Assembly (NCBI RefSeq): GCF_016863395.1
Contig: NZ_BOOU01000017.1
Coordinates: 1 to 64,000 of the forward strand
Length of the DNA: 64,000 bases
Reading direction: 5' to 3'
Origin: Sphaerisporangium rufum
GTDB taxonomy: Bacteria > Actinomycetota > Actinomycetes > Streptosporangiales > Streptosporangiaceae
Shown one piece after another: positions 13,665 through 21,245 of the stretch. Each line of letters begins with the position of its first letter. Position 1 is the first letter of the stretch. The position numbers and the translations under genes were made by a program. The notes beneath the pieces were generated by a model. The model did not search any database. It was not told the origin of the DNA and was given only the letters and a program-made list of their open reading frames with translations.

Positions 13665-13775
13665 ATGAACGGAAAATCGATGGTCGCCGTGGTGATCGGC
13701 GGGCTGGTCATCCTGGGAGGCTTCATCGCCTACCGGCTGGTCGCCCTGGAACTCATCACCAACCTCCGGCACTGA
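13665..13775 (+). CDS. 36-residue single-pass membrane peptide upstream of a two-component system
   Basis: ATG at 13665 behind GGGGGAAG opens a frame of 36 codons ending at 13775. After the short polar head MNGKS it has one strongly hydrophobic helix (about residues 6-24), then RLVALELITNLRH. The histidine kinase starts 29 nt downstream. Position and composition suggest a small membrane partner of the kinase or a translated leader, but no family is recognised. An upstream in-frame ATG at 13587 would add 26 polar residues and lacks a ribosome-binding site. Confidence 0.5.
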   Translation: MNGKSMVAVVIGGLVILGGFIAYRLVALELITNLRH

Positions 13776-13804
13776 CGAGCATCCGGTCCGGGGAGGGCCA
13801 CCAC

Positions 13805-14974
13805 ATGATCGACCGAGCGCGCCAGGTAGAACGGCGGTCCTGGCGGACCTACCTGTCACCTGGCTGGCGGGTCGAGCGGTCGATCGGCACGATCATGATG
13901 GTGGCCGCGCCGCTGACGGCGCCCCCGGGCATGCTCACCGCCCTCACCTGGACGCTGCTGGGCCTGAGCCTGGCCGGCTGGGCGGCCTTCGTCCTGCTGG
14001 AACGGCGGGCGCCGGCGGGGGCCCTCGTCGTGCTGGGCGCCTCGGCGCTGGCCGCGGCGGCGGCGGCCGGTCCGACCGCCGACGGCACGGCGATGATCAT
14101 GTCATGTGTCGGGCTGGTGGCCTTCTCCATGCACACCCGGCCGAGCCCGCTGGTGATCATCGCGGTCACCGGCGCGGCGGTCACCGTGGTCGTCTCGTCG
14201 TGCGTGTGGTCGGCGCGACCGGCCGGGGACGCGTTCGGCAACGCCGCGGTGATGCTGGTCGTCGTCGTGCTGGGACTGAGCCGGCGGCAGTACCGCGTGC
14301 AGGCCGAGCACGCCCACCTGCTGCTGGAGCAGACCCGGCGTGCCCAGGCCGAGCACGCGCGGGCGGCCGCGCTGGACGAGCGGGCCAGGATCGCCCGCGA
14401 GATCCACGACGTCCTCGCCCAGTCCCTCGGCGCGCTGGGGGTTCAATTGGAACTGGCCGACGCGCTGCTGAGCGAGAAGCACGACCTGGACGGCGGGCTG
14501 GCCCAGGTGCGGCGGGCCCGCCGGCTGGCCGCCGAAGGACTGTCGGAGGCCCGGCAGGCGGTGACCGCGCTGCGCGAGGACACCCCGCCGCCGGCCGAAG
14601 CCCTGGCCCGGCTGGTGGAGGCCCACCGCGCCGACCATTCGGCGGTGGTCGACTTCGAGGTCCGCGGGACGCCGCGCTCGCCGGCGCCGGCCGTCACCGT
14701 GTGCCTGGTGCGCGCCGCGCGCGAAGCCCTCACCAACGCCGCCCGGCACGCCCCGAACGCCGCGATCACGGTCCGGCTGGAGTACCGCGCCGCTACCGTG
14801 AGCCTCGTGATCCGCAACGAATCGGTGACCCGCCCGGCCGGGGACGGCGCCGGCAAGCGCCCGGCCGGGCACGGGCTGACGGGCATGCGCGAGCGGCTCG
14901 CCCTGGTGGGTGGCGTGCTGACCGCGACGGAGGTCCAGGGCGGCTGGCAGGTGGTCGCGGAGGTGCCGGCGTGA
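13805..14974 (+). CDS. NarL-family sensor histidine kinase (HisKA_3)
   Basis: Membrane kinase of 389 residues. The N-terminal ~160 residues have about five hydrophobic helices and essentially no extracellular domain, as in kinases that sense within the membrane. A coiled linker (~165-195) leads to the phosphoacceptor segment ARIAREIHDVLAQSLGAL, with His201. The ATP-binding domain follows, with ALTNAARHAPNA as N box and GHGLTGMRERLALVGG as G2 box. ATG at 13805 follows GGGGAGGG. Its stop overlaps the start of the response regulator (GTGA), so the pair is translationally coupled. Confidence 0.9.
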   Translation: MIDRARQVERRSWRTYLSPGWRVERSIGTIMMVAAPLTAPPGMLTALTWTLLGLSLAGWAAFVLLERRAPAGALVVLGASALAAAAAAGPTADGTAMIMSCVGLVAFSMHTRPSPLVIIAVTGAAVTVVVSSCVWSARPAGDAFGNAAVMLVVVVLGLSRRQYRVQAEHAHLLLEQTRRAQAEHARAAALDERARIAREIHDVLAQSLGALGVQLELADALLSEKHDLDGGLAQVRRARRLAAEGLSEARQAVTALREDTPPPAEALARLVEAHRADHSAVVDFEVRGTPRSPAPAVTVCLVRAAREALTNAARHAPNAAITVRLEYRAATVSLVIRNESVTRPAGDGAGKRPAGHGLTGMRERLALVGGVLTATEVQGGWQVVAEVPA

Positions 14975-15645
14975 CCGGCGCCGCGGCGATCCGCGTGCTG
15001 GTCGTGGACGACCAGCAGATCGTCCGGGAGGGCCTGGTGGCCCTGCTCGGGCTGATGGACGGCGTCGAGGTCGCCGGCGCGGCCGGCGACGGCGAGGGGG
15101 CACTCCGGCTGCTGGCGGAGACCTCCGCCGACGTCGTGCTCATGGACCTGCGGATGCCGGTGATGGACGGGGTGGCGGCCACCCGGCACATCGCCCGGCG
15201 GCACCCGAAGGTGGCGGTGCTGGTCCTGACCACCTACGCCGACGACGACTCGATCGCGGACGCCCTGCGGTCCGGTGCCCGCGGCTATCTGACCAAGGAC
15301 GCCGGCCGGGCCGAGATCGCGGCCGCGCTGCGCGCCACCGCCTCCGGCCAGTCCACCTTCTCCGGCGCCGTCTCCCGGCGCCTGGTGGCGGCCATGCTGA
15401 GGCCGGACCCGCGCCACCCGGTCCCGCCGGAGCGCTGGGGCAACCCCGACGGGCTCACCCCCCGGGAGGCCGAGATCCTGAAGCTCATCGCGGGCGGCAT
15501 GAGCAACCAGCAGATCGCCGGGGCGCTGTTCATCGGCGAGTCGACGGTCAAGACGCACATCAACCACGCCTTCGCCAAGATCGGGGCGCGCGGCCGCAGC
15601 GACGCGACCCGCTACGTCTACCGGCACGGGCTGGCCGAGGCGTGA
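14971..15645 (+). CDS. NarL/LuxR-family response regulator
   Basis: A 224-residue two-domain regulator. The receiver domain (~6-125) has the DD pair in LVVDDQQIV, phosphoacceptor Asp59 in LMDLRMPVMDG and the conserved Lys in YLTKDAG. A LuxR-type helix-turn-helix (~160-220, LTPREAEILKLIAGGMSNQQIA, then STVKTHINHAFAKIGARGR) binds DNA. The GTG start overlaps the kinase stop by 4 nt. Targets are unknown; the next gene downstream is an unrelated HAD phosphatase. Confidence 0.93.
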   Translation: MTGAAAIRVLVVDDQQIVREGLVALLGLMDGVEVAGAAGDGEGALRLLAETSADVVLMDLRMPVMDGVAATRHIARRHPKVAVLVLTTYADDDSIADALRSGARGYLTKDAGRAEIAAALRATASGQSTFSGAVSRRLVAAMLRPDPRHPVPPERWGNPDGLTPREAEILKLIAGGMSNQQIAGALFIGESTVKTHINHAFAKIGARGRSDATRYVYRHGLAEA

Positions 15646-15742
15646 ACCCGCCCGGGCCGGAACGGCGGGGGAGGGGTCGGGAGCGACGGCGGGCGATGGG
15701 TAGGGTCGGCGAGGGCGGACGCGGAGTCTTCTGGAGGGCGCG

Positions 15743-16393
15743 GTGGCGGTACGGGCGGTGGTGTTCGACGTCGGGGAGACGTTGATCGACGAGACGCGGA
15801 TCTGGTCGCGGTGGGCGGACCGGCTGGGAGTGCCGCGCTTCACCCTGCTCGGCGTGCTCGGCGGGATGGCGGCGCTGGACCGCTCGCACCGGGAGGCGTT
15901 CCAGGTGGTGCGCCCAGGGCTGGACGTGGCCGCCGAGATCGAGGCATGGCGGCGGGACGACCCCGCCGGGCTGCGGGAGAACTTCGACGCCGCCGACCTC
16001 TACCCGGACGTGCGGGACGGGCTGGCCGCGCTGCGGGCGGCGGGGTACCAGATCGTGGTGGCCGGCAACCAGCCGCCGCAGGCGTACGACGCGCTGGTGG
16101 CGATGGACCTTCCGGTGGACGCGGTGCACACCTCGGCCGGGTGGGGGGTCAGCAAGCCGCGGGCCGAGTTCTTCGCCAAGGTGGCCGCGGTGACCGGCCG
16201 GCCGCCCGGCGAGATCCTCTACGTGGGCGACCGGCTGGACAACGACGTGCTGCCGGCCCGGGCCGCCGGGATGCGCACCGCGCTGATCCGGCGCGGCCCG
16301 TGGGGCCACCTGCACGCCGGGCGGCCCGAGGCGGCCCTGGCCGACATGGTCGTCAACGACCTCCCGGAGCTGGCCGCGCTGCTGTCGCGCTGA
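15743..16393 (+). CDS. HAD-superfamily hydrolase
   Basis: A 216-residue soluble phosphatase-type protein. Motif I is FDVGETL with the nucleophile Asp but Glu where many family members have the second Asp. Motif II is VVAGNQ, the motif III lysine lies in VSKPRAEFF, and motif IV is YVGDRLDNDVLPA. A helical cap sits between motifs I and II (~20-95). The start is GTG at 15743 behind CTGGAGGG. Substrate cannot be inferred; small sugar- or nucleotide-phosphates are typical. Confidence 0.85.
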   Translation: MAVRAVVFDVGETLIDETRIWSRWADRLGVPRFTLLGVLGGMAALDRSHREAFQVVRPGLDVAAEIEAWRRDDPAGLRENFDAADLYPDVRDGLAALRAAGYQIVVAGNQPPQAYDALVAMDLPVDAVHTSAGWGVSKPRAEFFAKVAAVTGRPPGEILYVGDRLDNDVLPARAAGMRTALIRRGPWGHLHAGRPEAALADMVVNDLPELAALLSR

Positions 16394-16424
16394 CCGCGCT
16401 GACCGCAGGGTCCGGTGAAGGACA

Positions 16425-16460
16425 CCGGCCGCCCGGCCGGGACGCCGGCCGTGCGGCCGG
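16425..16460. terminator. GC-rich hairpins between convergent genes
   Basis: Two adjacent inverted repeats (CCGGCCG...CGGCCGG; the clearest is CCGGCC-GTGC-GGCCGG at 16445-16460) fill the 100-base gap between the convergent HAD and sensor-kinase genes. They could end both transcripts. There is no T tract. Confidence 0.4.
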
Positions 16461-16495
16461 TCGCGGGGCGCGGGCGGGCGGCGTGCCGGGCGTGG

Positions 16496-18556
16496 TCAGG
16501 GACGCCGGGCGGGGTCGGCGGGCCGGGGATCGGAGCGGGCCGGGGACGGGGGCGCGGCGGGCTCGTCCGGGCCGGGCGCGACGAGGCCGTGCGGGAGCAG
16601 GACGACCGCGGTGATCCCGCCGTAGGGGGAGCGGCGCAGCGAGACGGAGATGCCGTGCCGGGTGGCCAGCCGGCTGACCACGAACAGGCCGAGCCGGTCG
16701 CTGTCGGTCAGGTCGAACTCCGGCGGGTTGGCCAGCCGGCGGTTGAGGTCCTCGCGGTCCTCGGCCGACATGCCGAGCCCGCGGTCCTCCACCTCGATGA
16801 CGAAGCCGCGGCCGACCTGCTCGCCGCGGACGTTCACCCGGGTGCTCGGCGGGGAGAAGACGGTGGCGTTCTCGATCAGCTCGGCGAGCAGGTGGATCAC
16901 GTCGGCGACCGCGGTGCCGAGCAGCGAGGCGCCCGTCATGGGGAGCACGGTCACCCGGGTGAAGTCCTCCACCTCGGCGACGGCGCCGCGCACCACGTCG
17001 TGCACCGGCACCGGCTTGCGCCAGGCGCGACCGGCGGGCGCGCCGGACAGGATGATCAGGCCTTCGGCCTGGCGGCGCATGCGGGTGGTCAGGTGGTCGA
17101 GCCGGAACAGGTCCTCCAGGGCGTCGGGCGCGCCGGTCTTGCGCTGCATCGCGTCCAGCTGGGTGAGCTGGCGGTGCAGCAGCGACTGGTTGCGGCGGGC
17201 CAGGTTGCGGAAGACCAGGTTGATGCCCTTACGCAGCTCGGCCTGGCCGACGGCGGCCTCGATCGCGGTGCGCCGGACGGTGGAGAAGGCCTGGGCGACG
17301 TCCTTGACCTCCAGGGTGGTGCTGGTCACCGGGATGGGCGGCGCCTCGCTCTCCACGTCCACGTCCTCGCTCGCGCGCAGCCGGGCCACCACCCGGGGCA
17401 GCCGGACGTCGGCGAGGTCCAGCGCCGCGCTGCGCAGCCCGGCCAGGTCCTCGGCCAGCCGGCGGCCGAGCCGCACCGACAGCACCACGGCGAGCAGGAT
17501 GGCCACCAGGCCGAGCCCGCCGGCGATGACGATCTGCGCGATGATGGCGCCGGCCGCCCCCTCGGTGCGTTCACCGATCTCCGCGGCCCGGTCGGCGACG
17601 AGCCGGTCCACGCGGCCGCCCAGCGACCGGACGAGCGTCGGCCAGCCGCGCGCGTCCTCGACCGGGCCGCTGCCGGCGATGACCTGGTTCTCCATGGCGG
17701 TCAGCCGCTGGTAGTCGGTGGACTCCATCAGGTCGTCGAACGGCGCCCGCAGCTCGGCGTCCAGGGCCTGCAGGCCGCTGCCGAGCAGCAGCCGGCGGCC
17801 GGCCACCGTCTGGGCCATCAGGCGCTGCTCCTCGCTCGTCACCGCCCGCTGCCCGGCGGCCGCGGCCATCACCGCCTCCTCGCGGGACAGCAGCTCCCGG
17901 GCGCGGACCACCCGCTGCAGGCCGGCCGCCCGGCGGTACAGGTCGATGTCCGGCACGGTGACCAGGTCGTCGTACATCCGGAACAGCGCGTCCTGCACGG
18001 CGCTGTAGTCCTGGATCACCCGCATCCGGGTGGTGGCGCGGGCGTCCACCTCCTCGCGGACGGCGTCGAGCCGGCCGAGCGCGGTCTCCAGCGCCTCGCG
18101 GCTCGCCACGACCTCGGGTCCGGTGGCCGACAGCCCTTCCAGCGAGGTGGCCCGCTGGTGGAAGAGCCGGACGGCGGCGTCGGTGCGCTCGCGGGCGCCC
18201 GACAGGGTGGTCCCCTCGGCGGCGGAGCCGGTGGCGACCAGCACGGCCGACAGCCGGCGCTCCTCCTGGACGTGCCCGGCGAGGTCGGCGGCGGGCGCGG
18301 CCACCTGCTCGGCCAGGGTGGTGGCCCGGCGCAGCTCGAACAGCTCACCGACGATGTTCCCGGTCATGAAGGTCCACAGCGCGATCAGCGCCACGATCAG
18401 CAGGCCGAGCAGCGAGTAGAGCTTGAAGCGCAGCGTGCGGCCGGCCGGTGCCTGCCCGGCGCCCGGGCGGGCGGGCAGGCGGTTCCATAAGGCGCGGGCA
18501 TCGCCGGCCGGGCCGGGCGCGGCGCCGGCGGGATCGGATGCCTGGTCAGTAGCCAC
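16496..18556 (-). CDS. NIT-domain sensor histidine kinase (CvnA-like)
   Basis: Membrane kinase of 686 residues. One transmembrane helix (~45-66) leads into an extracellular, all-helical nitrate/nitrite-sensing (NIT) type domain (~75-320). A second helix (~330-355) and a HAMP-like linker follow, then an ATPase domain with ELIENATVFSPP as N box, VEDRGLGMS as G1 and DRLGLFVVSRLA as G2. The dimerisation region (NLVFRNLARRNQSLLHRQL) lacks the usual His-kinase H box, as in actinomycete CvnA proteins. CvnA genes normally head a conservon of roadblock, DUF742 and GTPase genes. Here those are absent and the gene is the last of a five-gene run behind an ECF transporter. The GTG start overlaps the amidohydrolase stop by 11 nt. 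Confidence 0.85.
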   Translation of the reverse strand: MATDQASDPAGAAPGPAGDARALWNRLPARPGAGQAPAGRTLRFKLYSLLGLLIVALIALWTFMTGNIVGELFELRRATTLAEQVAAPAADLAGHVQEERRLSAVLVATGSAAEGTTLSGARERTDAAVRLFHQRATSLEGLSATGPEVVASREALETALGRLDAVREEVDARATTRMRVIQDYSAVQDALFRMYDDLVTVPDIDLYRRAAGLQRVVRARELLSREEAVMAAAAGQRAVTSEEQRLMAQTVAGRRLLLGSGLQALDAELRAPFDDLMESTDYQRLTAMENQVIAGSGPVEDARGWPTLVRSLGGRVDRLVADRAAEIGERTEGAAGAIIAQIVIAGGLGLVAILLAVVLSVRLGRRLAEDLAGLRSAALDLADVRLPRVVARLRASEDVDVESEAPPIPVTSTTLEVKDVAQAFSTVRRTAIEAAVGQAELRKGINLVFRNLARRNQSLLHRQLTQLDAMQRKTGAPDALEDLFRLDHLTTRMRRQAEGLIILSGAPAGRAWRKPVPVHDVVRGAVAEVEDFTRVTVLPMTGASLLGTAVADVIHLLAELIENATVFSPPSTRVNVRGEQVGRGFVIEVEDRGLGMSAEDREDLNRRLANPPEFDLTDSDRLGLFVVSRLATRHGISVSLRRSPYGGITAVVLLPHGLVAPGPDEPAAPPSPARSDPRPADPARRP

Positions 18557-19868
18557 GGTGCGCCTCCGGATCGGAAGTGGTCAGGTGCACGCGCCCGGAG
18601 TCGTGGGCGCCGGTGACCGTGGCGACGCACCGCCCCGGACCGTCCTCGATCAGCGTGCGGTAGGGATCGCGCTCGCCGGGGTCCACGGCGAAGACGGCGA
18701 AGTCGCACCGCGCGCCCGGCTCCAGGCTGCCGACCCGGCCGGGGCCGGTGGCCAGGCCCAGGGCGCGTGCCCCGCCGTCGGTCGCCGCCTCGAACAGCCG
18801 GCGGGCCAGGTCGGGGCGGCGGTAGCCCTGCTCGCGGGCCAGCGCGAGCAGCACCCGTACGTCCTCCAGCACGTCGAGGCTGGGGGAGGAGGCCAGCGAG
18901 TCGGTGCCGACCGCGATCGCGCTGCCCTCCTCCAGCAGGGCGGCGACCGGCGGGCCGTCCAGGCCCAGGGTGCGGTTGGAGCGCGGGCACAGCGCCACGC
19001 TCACCCCCCGCGCGCGCAGCAGCGCGCGCTCGTCGCCGTCCAGGTGGACGCCGTGCGCGACGTGCAGGTCAGGGCTGAGCAGCCCGAGGGTGTCCAGGAA
19101 GGCGACCGGGCCCTGCCCGGTGCCGCCGGCCCGCAGGATCTCGAAGTCGAAACCCAGCTCGCGGACCAGCCGGGCGATCGGGCCGGTGCCCGAGACGGTG
19201 TACTCGCGCTCGTGCACCGACTCCAGCAGGTGGATGTGCTGGCGCAGCCCGAAGCCGCGGGCCAGCACGGCGAGGTCGGCGAGCACGCCGGTGTCCAGCG
19301 TGTAGGGGGCGTGCGGCGAGATGCCGATGGCGCCGGTGCCGCCGGCGCGCACGCCGGCGAACTGGCGGACGGTGGAGGTCAGGTGGTCGCGCCCGGTCTT
19401 CGCCCAGCTGGCGTCGGTGTCGCCGAGCACCTCCAGGTAGGAGACCCCGGCCAGCCCCGCCTGCTGGCGTGCGGGCATGGCCTCGATGTCGGTGACCACG
19501 TCGGCGATCGCGGTGGTGCCGTGGCGTAGCGCCAGCAGCGCGCCCTCCCGGGCGCTGCCCGCCCAGTCGGCGCCGGCCGAGGAGAAGTACACCGAGTCGA
19601 AGGTCGTCGACCAGTCCTCGAAGGAGTCGTAGTACTGGCGGCCCACCTCGGCCATCCGGGTGAACTGCAGGTGGGTGTGCGCGTTGACCAGACCGGGCGT
19701 CATGACGCCGGGCCAGCGCAGTTCCTCGCCGCCCGGGAACCGGGCGAGCACCTCCCGCCGGGGCCCGGCCGCGACCACCCGGCCGTGGCGGACCGCGATC
19801 GCGCCGTCCGGTATCGGCGGGCGGGTGACCGGGAGGACCAGCGGCGCGGAGTGGATCACGGGACCCAT
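18546..19868 (-). CDS. Amidohydrolase, possible 6-aminodeoxyfutalosine or nucleobase deaminase
   Basis: A 440-residue metal-dependent hydrolase of the amidohydrolase superfamily with the complete metal site: NAHTHLQ (H-x-H), HIHLLES, VAHGVHLD and the Asp in GTDSLASSPSLD. The N- and C-terminal beta-sandwich strands are present. The NAHTHLQFTRMAEVG and YDSFEDWS segments resemble the actinomycete aminodeoxyfutalosine-deaminase-like group of the futalosine menaquinone pathway, but close relatives deaminate other purines or pterins. The gene overlaps both neighbours in an ECF-transporter operon (13 nt with the T component), so its substrate may instead be the transported compound. The family is secure; the reaction is not. 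Confidence 0.8.
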   Translation of the reverse strand: MGPVIHSAPLVLPVTRPPIPDGAIAVRHGRVVAAGPRREVLARFPGGEELRWPGVMTPGLVNAHTHLQFTRMAEVGRQYYDSFEDWSTTFDSVYFSSAGADWAGSAREGALLALRHGTTAIADVVTDIEAMPARQQAGLAGVSYLEVLGDTDASWAKTGRDHLTSTVRQFAGVRAGGTGAIGISPHAPYTLDTGVLADLAVLARGFGLRQHIHLLESVHEREYTVSGTGPIARLVRELGFDFEILRAGGTGQGPVAFLDTLGLLSPDLHVAHGVHLDGDERALLRARGVSVALCPRSNRTLGLDGPPVAALLEEGSAIAVGTDSLASSPSLDVLEDVRVLLALAREQGYRRPDLARRLFEAATDGGARALGLATGPGRVGSLEPGARCDFAVFAVDPGERDPYRTLIEDGPGRCVATVTGAHDSGRVHLTTSDPEAHRGY

Positions 19869-20677
19869 ACCGCCCCCGTGAGTCCGAGGAACTTCGCGAC
19901 GACCATCGCTGCGGCCACTACGGCGAAACCTCCAAGTGTCAGAAGATCGGTGCGGTCGAAGGAGAGTTCTCGCATCCAGGTCCGGTGGCGGCCGCCGAAC
20001 CCGCGCAGGTCCATCGCGTTGACGGTGTCCTCGGCGTCGATGAGCGCGTTCACCGTGAGCGGGACGACGACCGGTCGCAGGCGCAGCAGGCGCTTGACCG
20101 GGTTGCGGCTGCGGCCGTGCTCGTAGCCGCGCACCCGCTGGGCGTCCAGCGTCTCGTGCAGGCTCGCCCAGGTGGAGGGCAGGAACCGGAAGGTGAGGTC
20201 CACCCCGTAGGCGAGCCGCTGGGACAGTCCGAGCCGGGCGAACGCCACCCCGAGGTCGGAGGGCGCGATGTTGAAGGCCACCGGAAAGCCGATCATCGCC
20301 AGGGTGACGTACCGGACGAAGAGCGTCGCCGAGTAGGAGAGCGTGGCCCAGGTGATCGGCGAAGCGGTGACCGGGACGGTGAACAGCACCTCGGCGGACG
20401 GGTCGGAGCGGCTGTCCGCCGAGGTGATGATGCTGTTCACCACCACCAGGATCGTGGTGAAGGCGAGCATGAAGGCCCAGTTGGCCCGGACGTCGCGCCA
20501 GGGGATCCCCGCGGCGCGGTAGTAGGCGACGGCGAGGACGGCGCAGGCGAGCATCGCGCGCAGGTCCTCCACCCCCGCCACCGCCACGAGGTAGAGCACG
20601 GGAACGAGCAGGAGCACCCGCGGATCGCGGCGGCTCAGCGCGGACCCGGCCCCCAGGTAGCGCGGCGTGACGTCCAC
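19856..20677 (-). CDS. ECF transporter transmembrane (T) component
   Basis: A 273-residue membrane protein of the CbiQ/EcfT family with about five or six helices. The two coupling-helix signatures that contact the ATPases are visible: AQRVRGYEHG and AMDLRGFGGR, both carrying the A-x-x-x-R-G type core. It transmits ATP-driven movement to the substrate-binding S component encoded 4 nt upstream. All three parts of the transporter are adjacent: S, fused A-A, T. Confidence 0.9.
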   Translation of the reverse strand: MDVTPRYLGAGSALSRRDPRVLLLVPVLYLVAVAGVEDLRAMLACAVLAVAYYRAAGIPWRDVRANWAFMLAFTTILVVVNSIITSADSRSDPSAEVLFTVPVTASPITWATLSYSATLFVRYVTLAMIGFPVAFNIAPSDLGVAFARLGLSQRLAYGVDLTFRFLPSTWASLHETLDAQRVRGYEHGRSRNPVKRLLRLRPVVVPLTVNALIDAEDTVNAMDLRGFGGRHRTWMRELSFDRTDLLTLGGFAVVAAAMVVAKFLGLTGAVWVP

Positions 20678-20681
20678 CTGG

Positions 20682-21245
20682 TTACCGCCCGGTCCGCTTG
20701 GCCAGGGGCTCCCAGATGGCCTCCAGGGCCGGGGTGAGGATGACGACCGCGATGCCGTTGGCGACCAGCGCGGGCAGGTAGTTGATGGTCAGGAAGGTGT
20801 TGAAGTCGATGCCCTGCACCCAGATGTCGGTGATGACGAACAGCATGCCGAGGGCGGTGGCGACCAGCGAGCCGATCGCGACGGCGACCAGGCGCACCGC
20901 CTCGTTGGCGATCGGCGGCAGGTAGGCGAAGATCAGTCCGGCCAGCGCGCCGACCAGCCCGTTGGCGACGCTCCAGTTCCAGTAGGTCAGGCCGCTGCCC
21001 TGCAGCAGGTCGATGACCATGTTGCCGACCAGGCCGGTGAAGAAGCCGGCGATCACGCCGAACTGCTTGCCGAAGAACGGCACCAGCGCGAACGCGGGCC
21101 GCACGGCCACACTCTGGGTGCCGGGGATGAGGAAGCTGAACAGGCCGAGCACGGCGTACAGCGCCGCGCCCACGGCGCCGAACACGACGGTGCGGGTGGA
21201 GATGGCGAAGACCGGCTCGCGGGAGACCGGAGCGTCTGCTGTCAT
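20682..21245 (-). CDS. ECF transporter substrate-binding (S) component, UPF0397-like
   Basis: A 187-residue integral membrane protein with about six helices. It opens with the FAISTRTVVFGAVGAALYAVLG segment seen in the UPF0397/HtsT-like S components that pair with a fused double ATPase. The conserved polar loop around LTYWNWSVANGLVGA probably lines the ligand site. The vitamin-like ligand of this family is not established. ATG at 21245 overlaps the ATPase stop (ATGA). Co-location with a deaminase-type amidohydrolase suggests a nitrogen-heterocycle, which is inference only. Confidence 0.85.
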   Translation of the reverse strand: MTADAPVSREPVFAISTRTVVFGAVGAALYAVLGLFSFLIPGTQSVAVRPAFALVPFFGKQFGVIAGFFTGLVGNMVIDLLQGSGLTYWNWSVANGLVGALAGLIFAYLPPIANEAVRLVAVAIGSLVATALGMLFVITDIWVQGIDFNTFLTINYLPALVANGIAVVILTPALEAIWEPLAKRTGR

